A stretch of 64,000 bases of DNA, taken from the NCBI RefSeq assembly GCF_002161675.1, contig NZ_NFIH01000011.1, forward strand, positions 31,517 through 95,516, written 5' to 3'. This DNA is from Pseudoflavonifractor sp. An44 (GTDB taxonomy: Bacteria > Bacillota > Clostridia > Oscillospirales > Oscillospiraceae). This document shows, piece by piece, positions 33,544 to 42,659 of this stretch; the first letter of the stretch is position 1, and every line of letters begins with the position of its first letter. The notes beneath the pieces were generated by a model. It was not told the origin of the DNA, ran no database searches, and was given only the letters and a program-made list of their open reading frames with translations. Both the position numbers and the translations under genes were made by a program.

Positions 33544-33989
33544 GCTTCTCCCTCCCAGATGGTCAGCGCATCCCCCACAGAGATGGTCCCCCCGTGGAGC
33601 ACCCGGGTGAATACCCCCTCCCGGGGCATGATGCAGTCCCCCATGACTTTGTAAATTTCGCAGTGGGCGTGGCACTCCTTCCCCACCTGGGTCAGCTCCA
33701 GCACCACGTTCCCACACCGGAACTTGGTGCCAATGGGCAGGGTTTTGAAGTCAAAGCCCGACACCACCAGGTTCTCTCCAAAGGCCCCGTGGTCCACCAC
33801 AGCGCCCCGGGCCCGAAAGGCCTCCACCTGCTCATGGGACAGAAGAGACACCTGTCGATGCCACTTCCCGGCGTGGGCGTCCCCCTGGATGCCCCAGTTC
33901 TCCACAAAGGTGGCGGTGTTCACATTTTTCTTCTGGGTCCCCTTCTTCTCGCTGATACACACAGCCATCACTTGTCCCATGGGCCTCAT
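33540..33989 (-). CDS. MOSC domain protein
   Basis: This 149-residue protein with a MOSC domain may bind sulfur and act in molybdenum cofactor sulfuration or transfer. The GDAHAGKWHRQVSLLS segment, the ENLVVSGFDFKTLPIGTKF segment and the conserved Cys in GKECHAHCEIY are seen. Free-standing MOSC proteins are frequent in molybdenum hydroxylase gene clusters. The ATG overlaps the moaA stop by 4 nt. A later Met (residue 8) is an alternative start. Confidence 0.92.
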   Translation of the reverse strand: MRPMGQVMAVCISEKKGTQKKNVNTATFVENWGIQGDAHAGKWHRQVSLLSHEQVEAFRARGAVVDHGAFGENLVVSGFDFKTLPIGTKFRCGNVVLELTQVGKECHAHCEIYKVMGDCIMPREGVFTRVLHGGTISVGDALTIWEGEA

Positions 33990-34963
33990 CCTCCTATTTG
34001 GTTCATGTTGTGTTTCTCGTCTCCCGCCTGGGTCTGGGTGGAAAAGTGGTGCCCGGCGGGTTTGTGGTACATGGCCTGTTCCAGAGCCCCCTCCAACGCC
34101 GTGGGGGAGACACCCTCCGCCAGATACGGCTTCAGGTCCACCTCGTCCTGATATTGCAGGCAGGTTTTCAAGTGACCATCGGCGGTCAAACGCACCCGGT
34201 TACACTGGTGGCAAAACTGGTGGCTCAATGCACTGATAAATCCCACCCGTCCTGCAAACCCGGAGAAGGTGACATACGCCCCAGGTCCCGCTCCCTTGGG
34301 ACGGGCACAGGGCACGGGAGTGCCGAAGGCATCGGTCAACCGCTCCATCACCTGCTCCTGGGTCAGTCCGTGGCGGTCCCGCCCCAGTCCGATGGGCATC
34401 AGCTCAATGAACCGCACGGAGATCTCCCGCTCCTGGGCCAATCTGGCCAGAGGCACCACCTGGTCCTCATTGAACTGGGTGGGAACACAGTTCACTTTCA
34501 CGGTCAAACCGGGGGTACCTGCCGCAGCCTCCAGCCCTTCCAAGACCTGGGGCAGCAGCCCCTCCCGGCGGGTGATGGCTGCAAACTGCTGAGGGTCCAG
34601 GGTGTCCAAGCTCAAGTTCACCCCGTCCAGCCCCGCCAGGCGCAGCTGGGACAGCTGCTGGGCCAACAGCACCCCATTGGTGGTGAGGGATACTGATTCA
34701 ATCCCCGCTACCCCTTTGACCACCTCCACCAGGCGGTACAGCTGGGGGCGCACCAAGGGCTCTCCTCCGGTGAGGCGGATGTGGCGCACGCCCAAACGGG
34801 ACGCCGCCTCCACCACCTGGGTGATCTGCTCATAGGTGAGGATCTGGCTGTGGGGCATCCACGCCACCCCCTCCTCCGGCATACAGTACACACACCGCAG
34901 GTTGCACCGATCGGTGACCGAGATGCGCAGATAACAGATGTCCCGCCCATACTGGTCTCTCAT
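33986..34963 (-). CDS. moaA: GTP 3',8-cyclase
   Basis: This radical SAM enzyme starts molybdopterin synthesis from GTP. The N-terminal cluster motif is CNLRCVYC (Cys20, Cys24, Cys27). The C-terminal second cluster is in CHQCNRVRLTADGHLKTCLQ, and the protein ends in the essential Gly-Gly. The length of 325 residues is normal. Confidence 0.96.
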   Translation of the reverse strand: MRDQYGRDICYLRISVTDRCNLRCVYCMPEEGVAWMPHSQILTYEQITQVVEAASRLGVRHIRLTGGEPLVRPQLYRLVEVVKGVAGIESVSLTTNGVLLAQQLSQLRLAGLDGVNLSLDTLDPQQFAAITRREGLLPQVLEGLEAAAGTPGLTVKVNCVPTQFNEDQVVPLARLAQEREISVRFIELMPIGLGRDRHGLTQEQVMERLTDAFGTPVPCARPKGAGPGAYVTFSGFAGRVGFISALSHQFCHQCNRVRLTADGHLKTCLQYQDEVDLKPYLAEGVSPTALEGALEQAMYHKPAGHHFSTQTQAGDEKHNMNQIGG

Positions 34964-35469
34964 GTGCTCCGCCCCCTCTCCAGGTATTTCATCAAAAAGT
35001 CCGCCACCCCCGCCGGGTCATTGAGGGACAGGGTGGGTATCCCCGGCAGACACAGCGTGGTGTCCGTGACCAAGGCCAGCAAGGTGGCAGGGTCGCACAC
35101 CGACTGGGCGGAGTTGCCCGCCCGCACCAGCTCCAGCTTGGGCCAGGGGCTGTGCTTCCCCCCTTCCAGTAGAATGAGGTCGGCCTGGGGAAAGAGCTCC
35201 AACAGCCCAGGCAGGTCTGGCGTCTGACGCCAGATCACTTTGGTGGTCTCCCCGTCGTAAATGGCGGCCCCCATAGCCCCAGCCTGGAGGTATCGTCCCG
35301 TGTCCGTGTTTGGCGGGTCGGGGGGAAAAGTGTGGCCGTCATGCTTGATCACCGCCACCTGTACCCCAGCCCGATGAAAGTAGGGGAGCATGGCGGTAAT
35401 AAGGGTGGTTTTTCCGGAGTTTTTCACCCCGGACACCGCCACCACTGTGGGCTTACTGGCCACGCTCAT
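34960..35469 (-). CDS. mobB: Molybdopterin-guanine dinucleotide biosynthesis protein B
   Basis: This 169-residue P-loop GTPase has Walker [11 protein letters not shown] and [11 protein letters not shown], with [17 protein letters not shown] near the middle. MobB assists the attachment of a nucleotide to molybdopterin. No MobA partner is seen in this window. The start at 35469 overlaps the moaC end by 17 nt. Confidence 0.92.
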   Translation of the reverse strand: MSVASKPTVVAVSGVKNSGKTTLITAMLPYFHRAGVQVAVIKHDGHTFPPDPPNTDTGRYLQAGAMGAAIYDGETTKVIWRQTPDLPGLLELFPQADLILLEGGKHSPWPKLELVRAGNSAQSVCDPATLLALVTDTTLCLPGIPTLSLNDPAGVADFLMKYLERGRST

Positions 35470-35935
35470 ATACCCCCGACTTGCCCCCCTCTTTGTGCAC
35501 CAGGTGGATGTCCCCCAGCTCCATACTCTTATCCATGGCCTTGCACATGTCGTAGATGGTGAGCAGGGCCACACTGACCCCGGTGAGGGCCTCCATCTCC
35601 ACTCCAGTCTTTCCGGTAAGCTTGGCGGTACACCGGGCCTTCACGGCGCTTTGCTGGGGCATCAGCTCAAAGTCCACGCTGACGTGACTCAGCGCCAGGG
35701 GATGGCACAGGGGGATGAGGTCGCTGGTGCGCTTGGCGGCCATAATTCCCGCCACCCGGGCCACTCCCAGCACGTCCCCTTTGGCGGCGGTGCCGCCGGA
35801 TATGGCCTCCAGCACCTCCTGGGAGACCCGGATGGTGCCCTCTGCCACAGCGGTACGCAAGGTGGGCTGTTTTTCTGAGACATCCACCATAATGGCGTTG
35901 CCGTCGCTGTCAAAGTGATTGAATTGGGGTTCCAT
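35453..35935 (-). CDS. moaC: Cyclic pyranopterin monophosphate synthase
   Basis: This 160-residue enzyme acts after MoaA to form cyclic pyranopterin monophosphate. The signature stretches [17 protein letters not shown] and [20 protein letters not shown] with KSME are present. It is separated by 18 nt from moeA upstream. Confidence 0.96.
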   Translation of the reverse strand: MEPQFNHFDSDGNAIMVDVSEKQPTLRTAVAEGTIRVSQEVLEAISGGTAAKGDVLGVARVAGIMAAKRTSDLIPLCHPLALSHVSVDFELMPQQSAVKARCTAKLTGKTGVEMEALTGVSVALLTIYDMCKAMDKSMELGDIHLVHKEGGKSGVYERGQ

Positions 35936-35953
35936 GGTATCTTCCTCCCGGAT

Positions 35954-37156
35954 TCACAGATAGACGGTGTATTTCTCCCCTGCCTGCAAGTTTTGGCTTC
36001 CAGCGGGCGCCTCCAGCAGGCAGTTGCACCCCACCAGGGAGCGCAGCGACCCAGAGGAATGGTCCTGAGGCAGTCTCACATGCCCGTCCTGATACGTCCC
36101 ACGCAAAAATCGGCGCATACCGCTGGGGCGGTCAAAGGGGGTGTCCAGCACCGCCCGGCGTGTCTCAAGCTCAAATTGAGGTGCAAGGCACAAGGCGTGG
36201 AGCATGGGTCGCCCCAACAGCTCAAAGGTGGCAACCGCGGCAAAGGGATTGCCGGACAGGGACAAAACGGGTTTTCCCTCCACCAGAGAATACATGGCCG
36301 GGGTGCCCGGCTTCACCTGCACCCGCCAAAACACTTGCTGTGCCCCGGCCATGGGCAGGGCCTGGTGGAGCACATCCCGCTCCCCCACCGACACCCCGCC
36401 GGTGGTAATGAGGCAATCGCAGTGCTCCAACAACCCTCTCATCTGCTGGGCCGTCTCCTGGGGGTCGTCCCCCACAGTGGCACAGGTCACCACTTCTACC
36501 CCTAACTGGCGCAGCCGGGCGGAGAGCAGATGGGAGTTAGCGGTGTAGATTTTTCCCGGCGGGAGCGGGTGTACCTGGGGCGGCACCACCTCGTCCCCCG
36601 TAACCAGCAGAGTCACCCGGGGGCGGCGATACACCCTCACCCGATCACACCCAGCACTGGCCAATAGGCCCAGAGCGGCGGCGTCTAACCGGGTTCCAGC
36701 AGAGAGCAGACAGGTCCCGGCGGTGTAATCCTCCCCCCGCCCAATAAAGTTCTGATAGGCCCCCACGGAGGCATAGACCTGCACCGCTTTCTCTCCCAGG
36801 TCGGTGTCCTCCTGGCGCACCACACAGTCGCACCCCTGGGGCAACGGGGCCCCGGTCATAATGCGCACGGCGGTGCCCGGGGTGACGCTTTGGTGGGGCA
36901 CCTCTCCGGCACACACCCGCTCCACCACACGGAGAGAAACCGGGTGCTCTGGACATGCCCCATGGACATCCTGGCTTTGCAGGGCGTAGCCGTCCAAGGG
37001 TGAGCGGTCAAAGGGGGGCTGGTCTATGGAGGACCACACATCCCGGCTCAACGTCCGGTCTAAAGCGTGGTCCAGGTCCACCCGCTCCTCCCCCAGAGGA
37101 CGGAGCGAGGCCGTGATCAGCGCCCAGGCCTCCTCCAATGAAATGCGTTCCCGCAT
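35954..37156 (-). CDS. moeA: Molybdopterin molybdenumtransferase MoeA
   Basis: This 400-residue enzyme inserts molybdate into adenylylated molybdopterin. Conserved pieces are PPFDRSPLDGYAL, VRIMTGAPLPQGCD, LLVTGDEVV, ITTGGVSVGERD and VLSLSGNPFAAVATFELL. All four MoeA domains appear to be present. It follows the molybdopterin-binding gene after 9 nt. Confidence 0.95.
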   Translation of the reverse strand: MRERISLEEAWALITASLRPLGEERVDLDHALDRTLSRDVWSSIDQPPFDRSPLDGYALQSQDVHGACPEHPVSLRVVERVCAGEVPHQSVTPGTAVRIMTGAPLPQGCDCVVRQEDTDLGEKAVQVYASVGAYQNFIGRGEDYTAGTCLLSAGTRLDAAALGLLASAGCDRVRVYRRPRVTLLVTGDEVVPPQVHPLPPGKIYTANSHLLSARLRQLGVEVVTCATVGDDPQETAQQMRGLLEHCDCLITTGGVSVGERDVLHQALPMAGAQQVFWRVQVKPGTPAMYSLVEGKPVLSLSGNPFAAVATFELLGRPMLHALCLAPQFELETRRAVLDTPFDRPSGMRRFLRGTYQDGHVRLPQDHSSGSLRSLVGCNCLLEAPAGSQNLQAGEKYTVYL

Positions 37157-37165
37157 CCTATCCCC

Positions 37166-38191
37166 TCACAGTCCTGTGCCAAAGGGACAGATGGGATAGT
37201 GGCACTGGGCACAGCCCAAACACAGCCCGCCGTGGCCCATTTTCTTGATGTCCCGGCGGTCAATGGGCAGTCCTGCGGCAATGCGGGGGAGCACCCGGTC
37301 AAAGATGGTGGCCTTGGCGTACATCACACACCCAGGCAGGCCCAAAATGGGGGTTCCATCCTGGAAATACCCCAGCAGGAACATAGCACCAGGGAGTACC
37401 GGGGCACCGTAGGAGATGATCTTCGCTCCAGTGTCCTTGATGGCGCCGGGAGTCTTGTCGTCAGGGTCCACGCTCATGCCCCCGGTGCACAGAATCATAT
37501 CCACACCTTTGGCGTGGAAGTCTAAGGCGGCAGCGGTGATGGCGGCCCGATCATCGCCTGGCAGACAGTGGTGGGTGACGGTGATGCCGTAGGCGGCCAG
37601 TTTCTCCTTCACCACCGGGGTAAAGCTGTCCTGGACCAGCCCCTTGGCCACCTCGCTGCCTGTGGTGATCACCCCGCAAGTGCGTACCTTCCAGGGAGTC
37701 AGAGATAGAATGGGAGTATCTCCCGCCCCCTCTTCCACTCGGCGTAGCCGCTCCTCCTCGATGACCAGAGGGATAATGCGGGTACCTGCCAGCTTGTCCC
37801 CACGGTGCACCGGGGTATTGGTGTGGCGAGTGGCGATGATGATGGCATCATCGTCATTGATGGTCTCCAGCCGGTCCACATCCACCTGGAACAGGCCGTC
37901 GCAGTCTGCCAGTAACTCGATTTTCCCCTCCTTTACTGGGGTGGTGGTCATATGCTCATTGCGGCACAGCCGACACAAACGCTCCGCCGCCTCATTTTCA
38001 TGGAGCATTCCCTCTTGCTGCTCCCACACGTAGAGGTGCTCCTTCCCCATAGACAGTAGCACAGGGATGTCTTCTGGGGTGACGATATGTCCCTTGCGGA
38101 ACCGGGCATCCTTGGTGACACCGGGGATGATCTGGGTCAGGTCATGGCACAGCACATGGCCCACCGCCTGACGGGTTTCAACGAGTTTCAT
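37166..38191 (-). CDS. MoeA-like molybdopterin-binding protein with C-terminal Cys cluster
   Basis: This 341-residue protein has a molybdopterin-binding (MoaB/Mog) fold in its second half (VITTGSEVAKG, MILCTGGMSVDPDDKT and GLPGCVMYAKATIFDRVLPRI) and ends with a cysteine-rich motif CLGCAQCHYPICPFG that may hold an Fe-S cluster or metal. Such proteins accompany anaerobic molybdenum hydroxylases. The ATG at 38191 has TTGGAGG ahead. It is the first gene of the ten-gene unit and follows the riboswitch. Confidence 0.88.
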   Translation of the reverse strand: MKLVETRQAVGHVLCHDLTQIIPGVTKDARFRKGHIVTPEDIPVLLSMGKEHLYVWEQQEGMLHENEAAERLCRLCRNEHMTTTPVKEGKIELLADCDGLFQVDVDRLETINDDDAIIIATRHTNTPVHRGDKLAGTRIIPLVIEEERLRRVEEGAGDTPILSLTPWKVRTCGVITTGSEVAKGLVQDSFTPVVKEKLAAYGITVTHHCLPGDDRAAITAAALDFHAKGVDMILCTGGMSVDPDDKTPGAIKDTGAKIISYGAPVLPGAMFLLGYFQDGTPILGLPGCVMYAKATIFDRVLPRIAAGLPIDRRDIKKMGHGGLCLGCAQCHYPICPFGTGL

Positions 38192-38214
38192 GGGGATTAC
38201 CTCCAATCAAAAAA

Positions 38215-38242
38215 GGAGTGCCATCTGAAAAGACAGCACTCC
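38215..38242 (-). terminator. Attenuator of the molybdenum operon
   Basis: A 12-bp stem with two G-U pairs on the minus strand (38231-38242 with 38215-38226) is followed by six T residues (38209-38214), only 18 nt ahead of the first start codon. Confidence 0.85.
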
Positions 38243-38284
38243 TCCAAAAGCACGACACACAAGCCCCTTTCTTTCCGAAAGGGA

Positions 38285-38400
38285 CTGGGACTGGGGCTGG
38301 AGCAGCTTCTTTTCAAACACGGAAGGCCATTCCGTTTCCAGCATGACCCTGGCCAGCGCTTCATAGGCACATAACCCTTAGAAACACTGGCTCGAAGCAT
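38285..38400 (-). ncRNA. Molybdenum cofactor (Moco) riboswitch
   Basis: The minus-strand leader contains a structured RNA with blocks resembling the Moco motif: the central GGAAACGGAATGGCCTTCCG, then GAAAAGAAGCTGC and flanking pairing segments. It stands before a terminator and a ten-gene molybdenum operon, where such an aptamer is expected. Boundaries are approximate. The element is assigned by sequence memory and context, not by a covariance search. The remainder of the 368-nt gap, 38401-38559, holds AT-rich promoter-like sequence for both sides. Confidence 0.82.
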
Positions 38401-38559
38401 TCCTATAATATTTACTCCAGTGTATCATAACAAATCAAGAAGTACAATATGTTTCTCAGGCCTCCTGCCCTTGCCTAATTACCTATTCTCTTGTATACTG
38501 GCATAGATGCCGCTGCGTTTTAACAACCATCTCACCAATGAAACAAGGAGTGATCTGTT

Positions 38560-38937
38560 GTGAACCATCAAACCATTCACGCCGCCCATGCCCCCGCCGC
38601 TGTGGGGCCCTACTGCCACGCGATGCTGTGCGGCGATACCCTGTATACCTCTGGACAGCTGGGCCTGATCCCCGAGACCGGCGTCTTGCCTGAAGGCGTT
38701 GTGGCCCAGGCCAAGCAGGCACTGGAGAATCTGGGCGCTGTGCTCCAGGCCGCCGGGATGGACTACTCCCACGTGGTGAAGACCACTGTATTCCTGGCAG
38801 ACATCAACGACTTCGCCGCCATCAACGAGGTCTACGCCACCTACTTCACGGAGAATCCCCCTGCCCGCTCCTGCGTGCAGGCTGGTGCCCTGCCCAAGGG
38901 CGGCCTGTTTGAAATTGAGGCCATTGCCGTGAAGTAA
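38560..38937 (+). CDS. ridA: RidA family enamine/imine deaminase
   Basis: This 125-residue protein hydrolyses reactive 2-aminoacrylate-type enamines. The motifs HAPAAVGPYCHA, LYTSGQLGL and the C-terminal PARSCVQAGALPKGGLFEIEAIA are diagnostic, with the substrate-binding Arg in PARSC. The start is GTG with AAGGAG 9 nt ahead. The gene stands alone, with a terminator after it. Confidence 0.95.
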   Translation: MNHQTIHAAHAPAAVGPYCHAMLCGDTLYTSGQLGLIPETGVLPEGVVAQAKQALENLGAVLQAAGMDYSHVVKTTVFLADINDFAAINEVYATYFTENPPARSCVQAGALPKGGLFEIEAIAVK

Positions 38938-38943
38938 TCTCCC

Positions 38944-38976
38944 ACAGGGCTCCGCCGAACAAAGGCGGAGTCCTGT
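38944..38976 (+). terminator. Terminator after ridA
   Basis: The arms 38944-38956 and 38964-38976 pair with one mismatch and are followed by TTTTCTCTTTT. Confidence 0.85.
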
Positions 38977-39055
38977 TTTCTCTTTTCCTGTACTAGAATT
39001 TCTGATTTTCAGTGATATAATGAAGCTAGAGCAATTTTACTAGGAGGCATGCGTG

Positions 39056-39577
39056 ATGAAAGAGACCTTACAAGATTTGAAAGAGCGACGCAGCTGCCGG
39101 AGCTTTCTCCCCCAGCAGGTCAAGGAGGAGCAGCTCAATGCCATTCTGGAGGCGGGCACCTACGCCCCCACGGGTATGGGCATGCAGTCCCCGGTGATTG
39201 TGGTGGTACAGAAGCCGGAGCTGGTGGCCAAACTGTCCAAAATGAATGCCGCCATCATGGGCCGGGACATGGACCCCTTTTACGGCGCTCCCTGCGTCCT
39301 CGTGGTTCTGGCAGACACCCAGCGCCCCACCTATCTCTACGACGGTGCCCTGGTCATGGGAAACCTGATGAACGCCGCTCAGGCTGTGGGGGTGGACTCC
39401 TGCTACATCTTCCGGGCCAAGGAGATGTTCGCCAGTGACGAGGGCAAAGCTCTGCTGCGTGAATGGGGGATTCCGGAGCACTATGAGGGCATCGGAAACT
39501 GCGTTCTGGGCTATCGCGCCCCAGGAGGAGTGAAGGAAGCCGCGCCCCGCAAGGGAAACTACATCGTACGGGTTTGA
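39056..39577 (+). CDS. Nitroreductase family flavoprotein
   Basis: This 173-residue FMN-dependent oxidoreductase begins with KERRSCRSFLPQQVKEEQLNA, the usual FMN-phosphate-binding start, and keeps APTGMGMQSP and the C-terminal CVLGYRAP. The natural substrate is unknown. ATG 39056 (AGGAGG 8 nt ahead) is preferred over the adjoining GTG at 39053. Confidence 0.92.
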   Translation: MKETLQDLKERRSCRSFLPQQVKEEQLNAILEAGTYAPTGMGMQSPVIVVVQKPELVAKLSKMNAAIMGRDMDPFYGAPCVLVVLADTQRPTYLYDGALVMGNLMNAAQAVGVDSCYIFRAKEMFASDEGKALLREWGIPEHYEGIGNCVLGYRAPGGVKEAAPRKGNYIVRV

Positions 39578-39600
39578 CCATGATCGGTCCCAGTTGAAAC

Positions 39601-39641
39601 GAGCCAGGGGAACCAAGTGCATGCACCGGTTTCCCTGGCTC
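39601..39641. terminator. Weak convergent hairpin
   Basis: An imperfect 14-bp stem (gagccagggg... with ...ccctggctc) lies between the nitroreductase gene and the opposing phosphatase gene. The T-tracts on both sides are short, so it is only a possible terminator. Confidence 0.45.
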
Positions 39642-39659
39642 TTGTGTAAGTTCTGTTCT

Positions 39660-40412
39660 TTAAAACCAATTTACCATTCTCTTGGGCATATCTCGGTCCT
39701 CCAGAATTCTCCTTGGATTCTTCTCCAGCAATGTATACGCCACCTCCTGGGAAAATTCCTCCTCCAGCATCTCTCGTACATCTGCCATCCACGGAGTTCT
39801 CTGGGTCGCTGAATGGGCGTCGCTGGCAACCACATCCGCATACCCTCGGTCCACCATAGAATAAGAGAGTTCCTCTGCGCGCTGTCCAAACCGCCCCAGC
39901 AAACTGCCCCGGTTAATTTGAAATAAACATCCCATTTCCCCCCAAGTGTTTAGGAGCTCTGGCTGCTCCTGTACATAGAGGTAGCGTTCAGGATGCGCCA
40001 CGATGGGACGATAACCATGCCGCAGAATCGAGTCAAGAATCTCAGTCTCTTCCTGCCCACTTCCCGTAAAATGGAACTCTACCAGAGGATAGCGGGAATC
40101 ATTCAAGGTCGCCAGCCTACCTGCTCTCAGCTGTTGACCCACATCATAGCTTCCCATAATCTCCATTCCAAAGTACAGTTTTAAAGGAATCTGGTATTCT
40201 CGGAGCATGTTCTGGAAGTGGCGTTTGTGCTCAATCAAATCTGGCGTGTAGAAATTCTGGTATCTCATATTACAATGCGGCGTAACAATCATGGCAGACA
40301 CGCCTCCGTCCACTGCCATCTGTGCCATATGCACAGCCTCATTCCAATTGGATGCTCCATCATCTATCCCCGGCAAAATATGTACATGAATATCTATCAT
40401 ATCTGTTTTCAC
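39660..40412 (-). CDS. CpsB/CapC-type tyrosine phosphatase (PHP family)
   Basis: This 250-residue manganese-dependent phosphatase controls capsule or exopolysaccharide kinases. The PHP motifs DIHVHILPGIDDGA, VTPHCN, AHPERY and VASDAHS are clear. It follows a polysaccharide dehydratase gene and is near an LCP gene, which fits a surface-polysaccharide role. No tyrosine kinase (CpsD/CpsC) is encoded in the window. Confidence 0.93.
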   Translation of the reverse strand: MKTDMIDIHVHILPGIDDGASNWNEAVHMAQMAVDGGVSAMIVTPHCNMRYQNFYTPDLIEHKRHFQNMLREYQIPLKLYFGMEIMGSYDVGQQLRAGRLATLNDSRYPLVEFHFTGSGQEETEILDSILRHGYRPIVAHPERYLYVQEQPELLNTWGEMGCLFQINRGSLLGRFGQRAEELSYSMVDRGYADVVASDAHSATQRTPWMADVREMLEEEFSQEVAYTLLEKNPRRILEDRDMPKRMVNWF

Positions 40413-40505
40413 TCACTCTACTCCCCCAGGCAATTGCGAAAACCATCCAAATCGGTTGATTCTATTTGCAGGGAATTCCTACTCAACACGCTATTTATTC
40501 TTTGA

Positions 40506-42416
40506 CTATCCGACCTGTTGTCCACTTGGCTCGCCCAGCCGCTGAACTGCCTCACGGTTCACCTCTTCCGGGTCTCGATAGGTGGGCACCAGGTACCGCA
40601 TCAAAGCCACTAATTCCTCTTTGGGCCGCTGGGCAGAGACAAAGTTATCCAGAGACTTCAACCCGCACCGAATTTCATAGCCCGAAATCACTTGCTGCTC
40701 TTCCACAAATATTTTTTTGTTTTCCGTGGTGAGCAAATGCTCGCTTTTCATCAAAAGCTCCTCGTATAATTTCTCACCAGGTCGCAGGCCAATTTCCTTG
40801 ATTTCAATGTCTTTATAGGGCTCCAGGCCAGACAGGCGAATGAGATTTTCCGCCAGCGTGAGAATTTTCACCGGCTGTCCCATATCCAGCACGAAAATCT
40901 GGCTCTGTTTGGCCATAGCGCCAGCCTCCAGCACCAACATGGCTGCCTCAGGAATGGTCATAAAGTAGCGGATGATCCGTTTATCCGTAATGGTTACTGG
41001 TCCACCATTGGCAATCTGCCGTTTAAAAAGGGGAATCACGGAGCCGTTGGAGCCCAAGACGTTTCCAAAGCGCACTGCACAGTACTCTGTTTGACTTGCA
41101 CGCTTGCTCTGCAAAATCATCTCACAGAATCGCTTGGTGGCCCCCATCAGATTAGTGGGATTCACCGCCTTGTCGGTGGAAATCATTACAAACTTCTTCA
41201 CGCCATACTTCTCGGCAGCACGCACCACATGATAGGTACCAAAAACGTTGTTCTTGATGGCCTCATCCGGACAGTCCTCCATCAAAGGCACATGCTTATG
41301 AGCTGCAGCGTGGAACACCACATCCGGGTGATATCGATCAAAAATCTGATAGATGCGTCTTTTGTCTCGGATCGAACAAATTTCCACTCTCAAATCCAGT
41401 TTTACCCCATACAGTCGCTTTAGCTCCTGCTGAATATCATAGGCATTATTTTCGTAGATATCCAAAATGATGAGGCGTCGAGGATGACAGGTGGCGATTT
41501 GCCGACACAGCTCACTGCCGATGGACCCACCGCCACCGGTCACCATGACCACCTTGTCCTCCAGGAAGTCGGATACCACCGCTTTGTTCAGCTGCACCGG
41601 AGTGCGTCCCAACAGGTCCTCTACCTGAACATCCTTCACGGCGGAAAGGCTAACCTCACCGTTGAGCATCTGGTAAAGGCCAGGGAGCACTCGAAGACGA
41701 CAACCAGTCATTTTACAGATATTGAGAATTTCAGACTTCTGGTCCGGCTCAATGGTAGGGATAGCAAAAATAATCTGAGTAATGCCGTACTGCTTTACCG
41801 CAGACTCAATCTTATCTCGTCCCCCTACAACGCGCACACCGTCTATATATTTTCCGTGAATTCTGGGATTGTCGTCAATGACGCAGCACAGTTTTCCCTC
41901 TACCCGGCTGCTTTGACGCAGTTCACGGGCTAGAATTTGCCCTGCTTGCCCGGCTCCAATCAGCATAATGCGCTGTCCATCTGGCCCGTGTGACCGAAAG
42001 AAATGATAGCATACCAGGAAAAATCGCAGCGAGCAACGCATTCCCACCAAAAACACCAGTTGGAAGATCAGCATCAAAAACCAAATGCTGCGGGACAGCG
42101 GCAGCTGTATAAAACTACAGCATACAAAACTCACAGCATACGCAATCAGCACTGACACACACATCTGTGTTACGTCTAGCACATTGATGCTGCGCCACAC
42201 ATACTGGTACATGCGCCGCCACGCAAATACAGCAATGGTAACCACGATCTGTACCAGTAGACAATACCCCATTTTGTCCAGATACTCTGGAGGCACTTGG
42301 CTAAGGGCGAAATCAAATCGGACCAACATGGCCAGTCCAGCTGACGCTCCCAGCAATAGAGCATCCATCACCGCAATCACCAGCATACGCCAAAGCTTGT
42401 GCAGATTCATATCCAT
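40506..42416 (-). CDS. UDP-sugar 4,6-dehydratase of CapD/PglF type
   Basis: This 636-residue membrane enzyme makes modified sugars for surface glycans. Four N-terminal membrane helices (1-130) precede a first Rossmann region (MLIGAGQAGQILARELR). The catalytic C-terminal domain has VMVTGGGGSIGSELCRQI, FHAAAHKHVPLMEDCP and ISTDKAVNPTNLMGATKR, with Lys in place of the usual Tyr of the YXXXK triad, as in other CapD proteins. It is transcribed with the CpsB-type phosphatase. Confidence 0.94.
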   Translation of the reverse strand: MDMNLHKLWRMLVIAVMDALLLGASAGLAMLVRFDFALSQVPPEYLDKMGYCLLVQIVVTIAVFAWRRMYQYVWRSINVLDVTQMCVSVLIAYAVSFVCCSFIQLPLSRSIWFLMLIFQLVFLVGMRCSLRFFLVCYHFFRSHGPDGQRIMLIGAGQAGQILARELRQSSRVEGKLCCVIDDNPRIHGKYIDGVRVVGGRDKIESAVKQYGITQIIFAIPTIEPDQKSEILNICKMTGCRLRVLPGLYQMLNGEVSLSAVKDVQVEDLLGRTPVQLNKAVVSDFLEDKVVMVTGGGGSIGSELCRQIATCHPRRLIILDIYENNAYDIQQELKRLYGVKLDLRVEICSIRDKRRIYQIFDRYHPDVVFHAAAHKHVPLMEDCPDEAIKNNVFGTYHVVRAAEKYGVKKFVMISTDKAVNPTNLMGATKRFCEMILQSKRASQTEYCAVRFGNVLGSNGSVIPLFKRQIANGGPVTITDKRIIRYFMTIPEAAMLVLEAGAMAKQSQIFVLDMGQPVKILTLAENLIRLSGLEPYKDIEIKEIGLRPGEKLYEELLMKSEHLLTTENKKIFVEEQQVISGYEIRCGLKSLDNFVSAQRPKEELVALMRYLVPTYRDPEEVNREAVQRLGEPSGQQVG

Positions 42417-42565
42417 CTCTCATTTCTCTATCATTTTCTCGTTTTCCTACCGAATTTCTAGACATTTTATATCTTTATCGGTTATTAGTATACGCTTCAC
42501 GCCCCACAACTGTCAATTCCCAGTACCTATTTTTGGGGAGTTTACCTTAAATTCTCCACCCGGCA

Positions 42566-42594
42566 TTGCGATTTGACCAATTTTATACTATAAT
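42566..42594 (+). promoter_or_regulatory. Promoter of the LCP gene
   Basis: TTGCGA (42566-42571) and TATAAT (42589-42594) are separated by 17 bp, 65 nt ahead of the start codon. The rest of the divergent gap 42417-42565 is AT-rich and holds nothing else I could assign. Confidence 0.65.
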
Positions 42595-42659
42595 GATCCA
42601 AACTACTTTCGCTTCCCTGTTCTACACCACAAATATATACACAAGGGGATGACAATACT

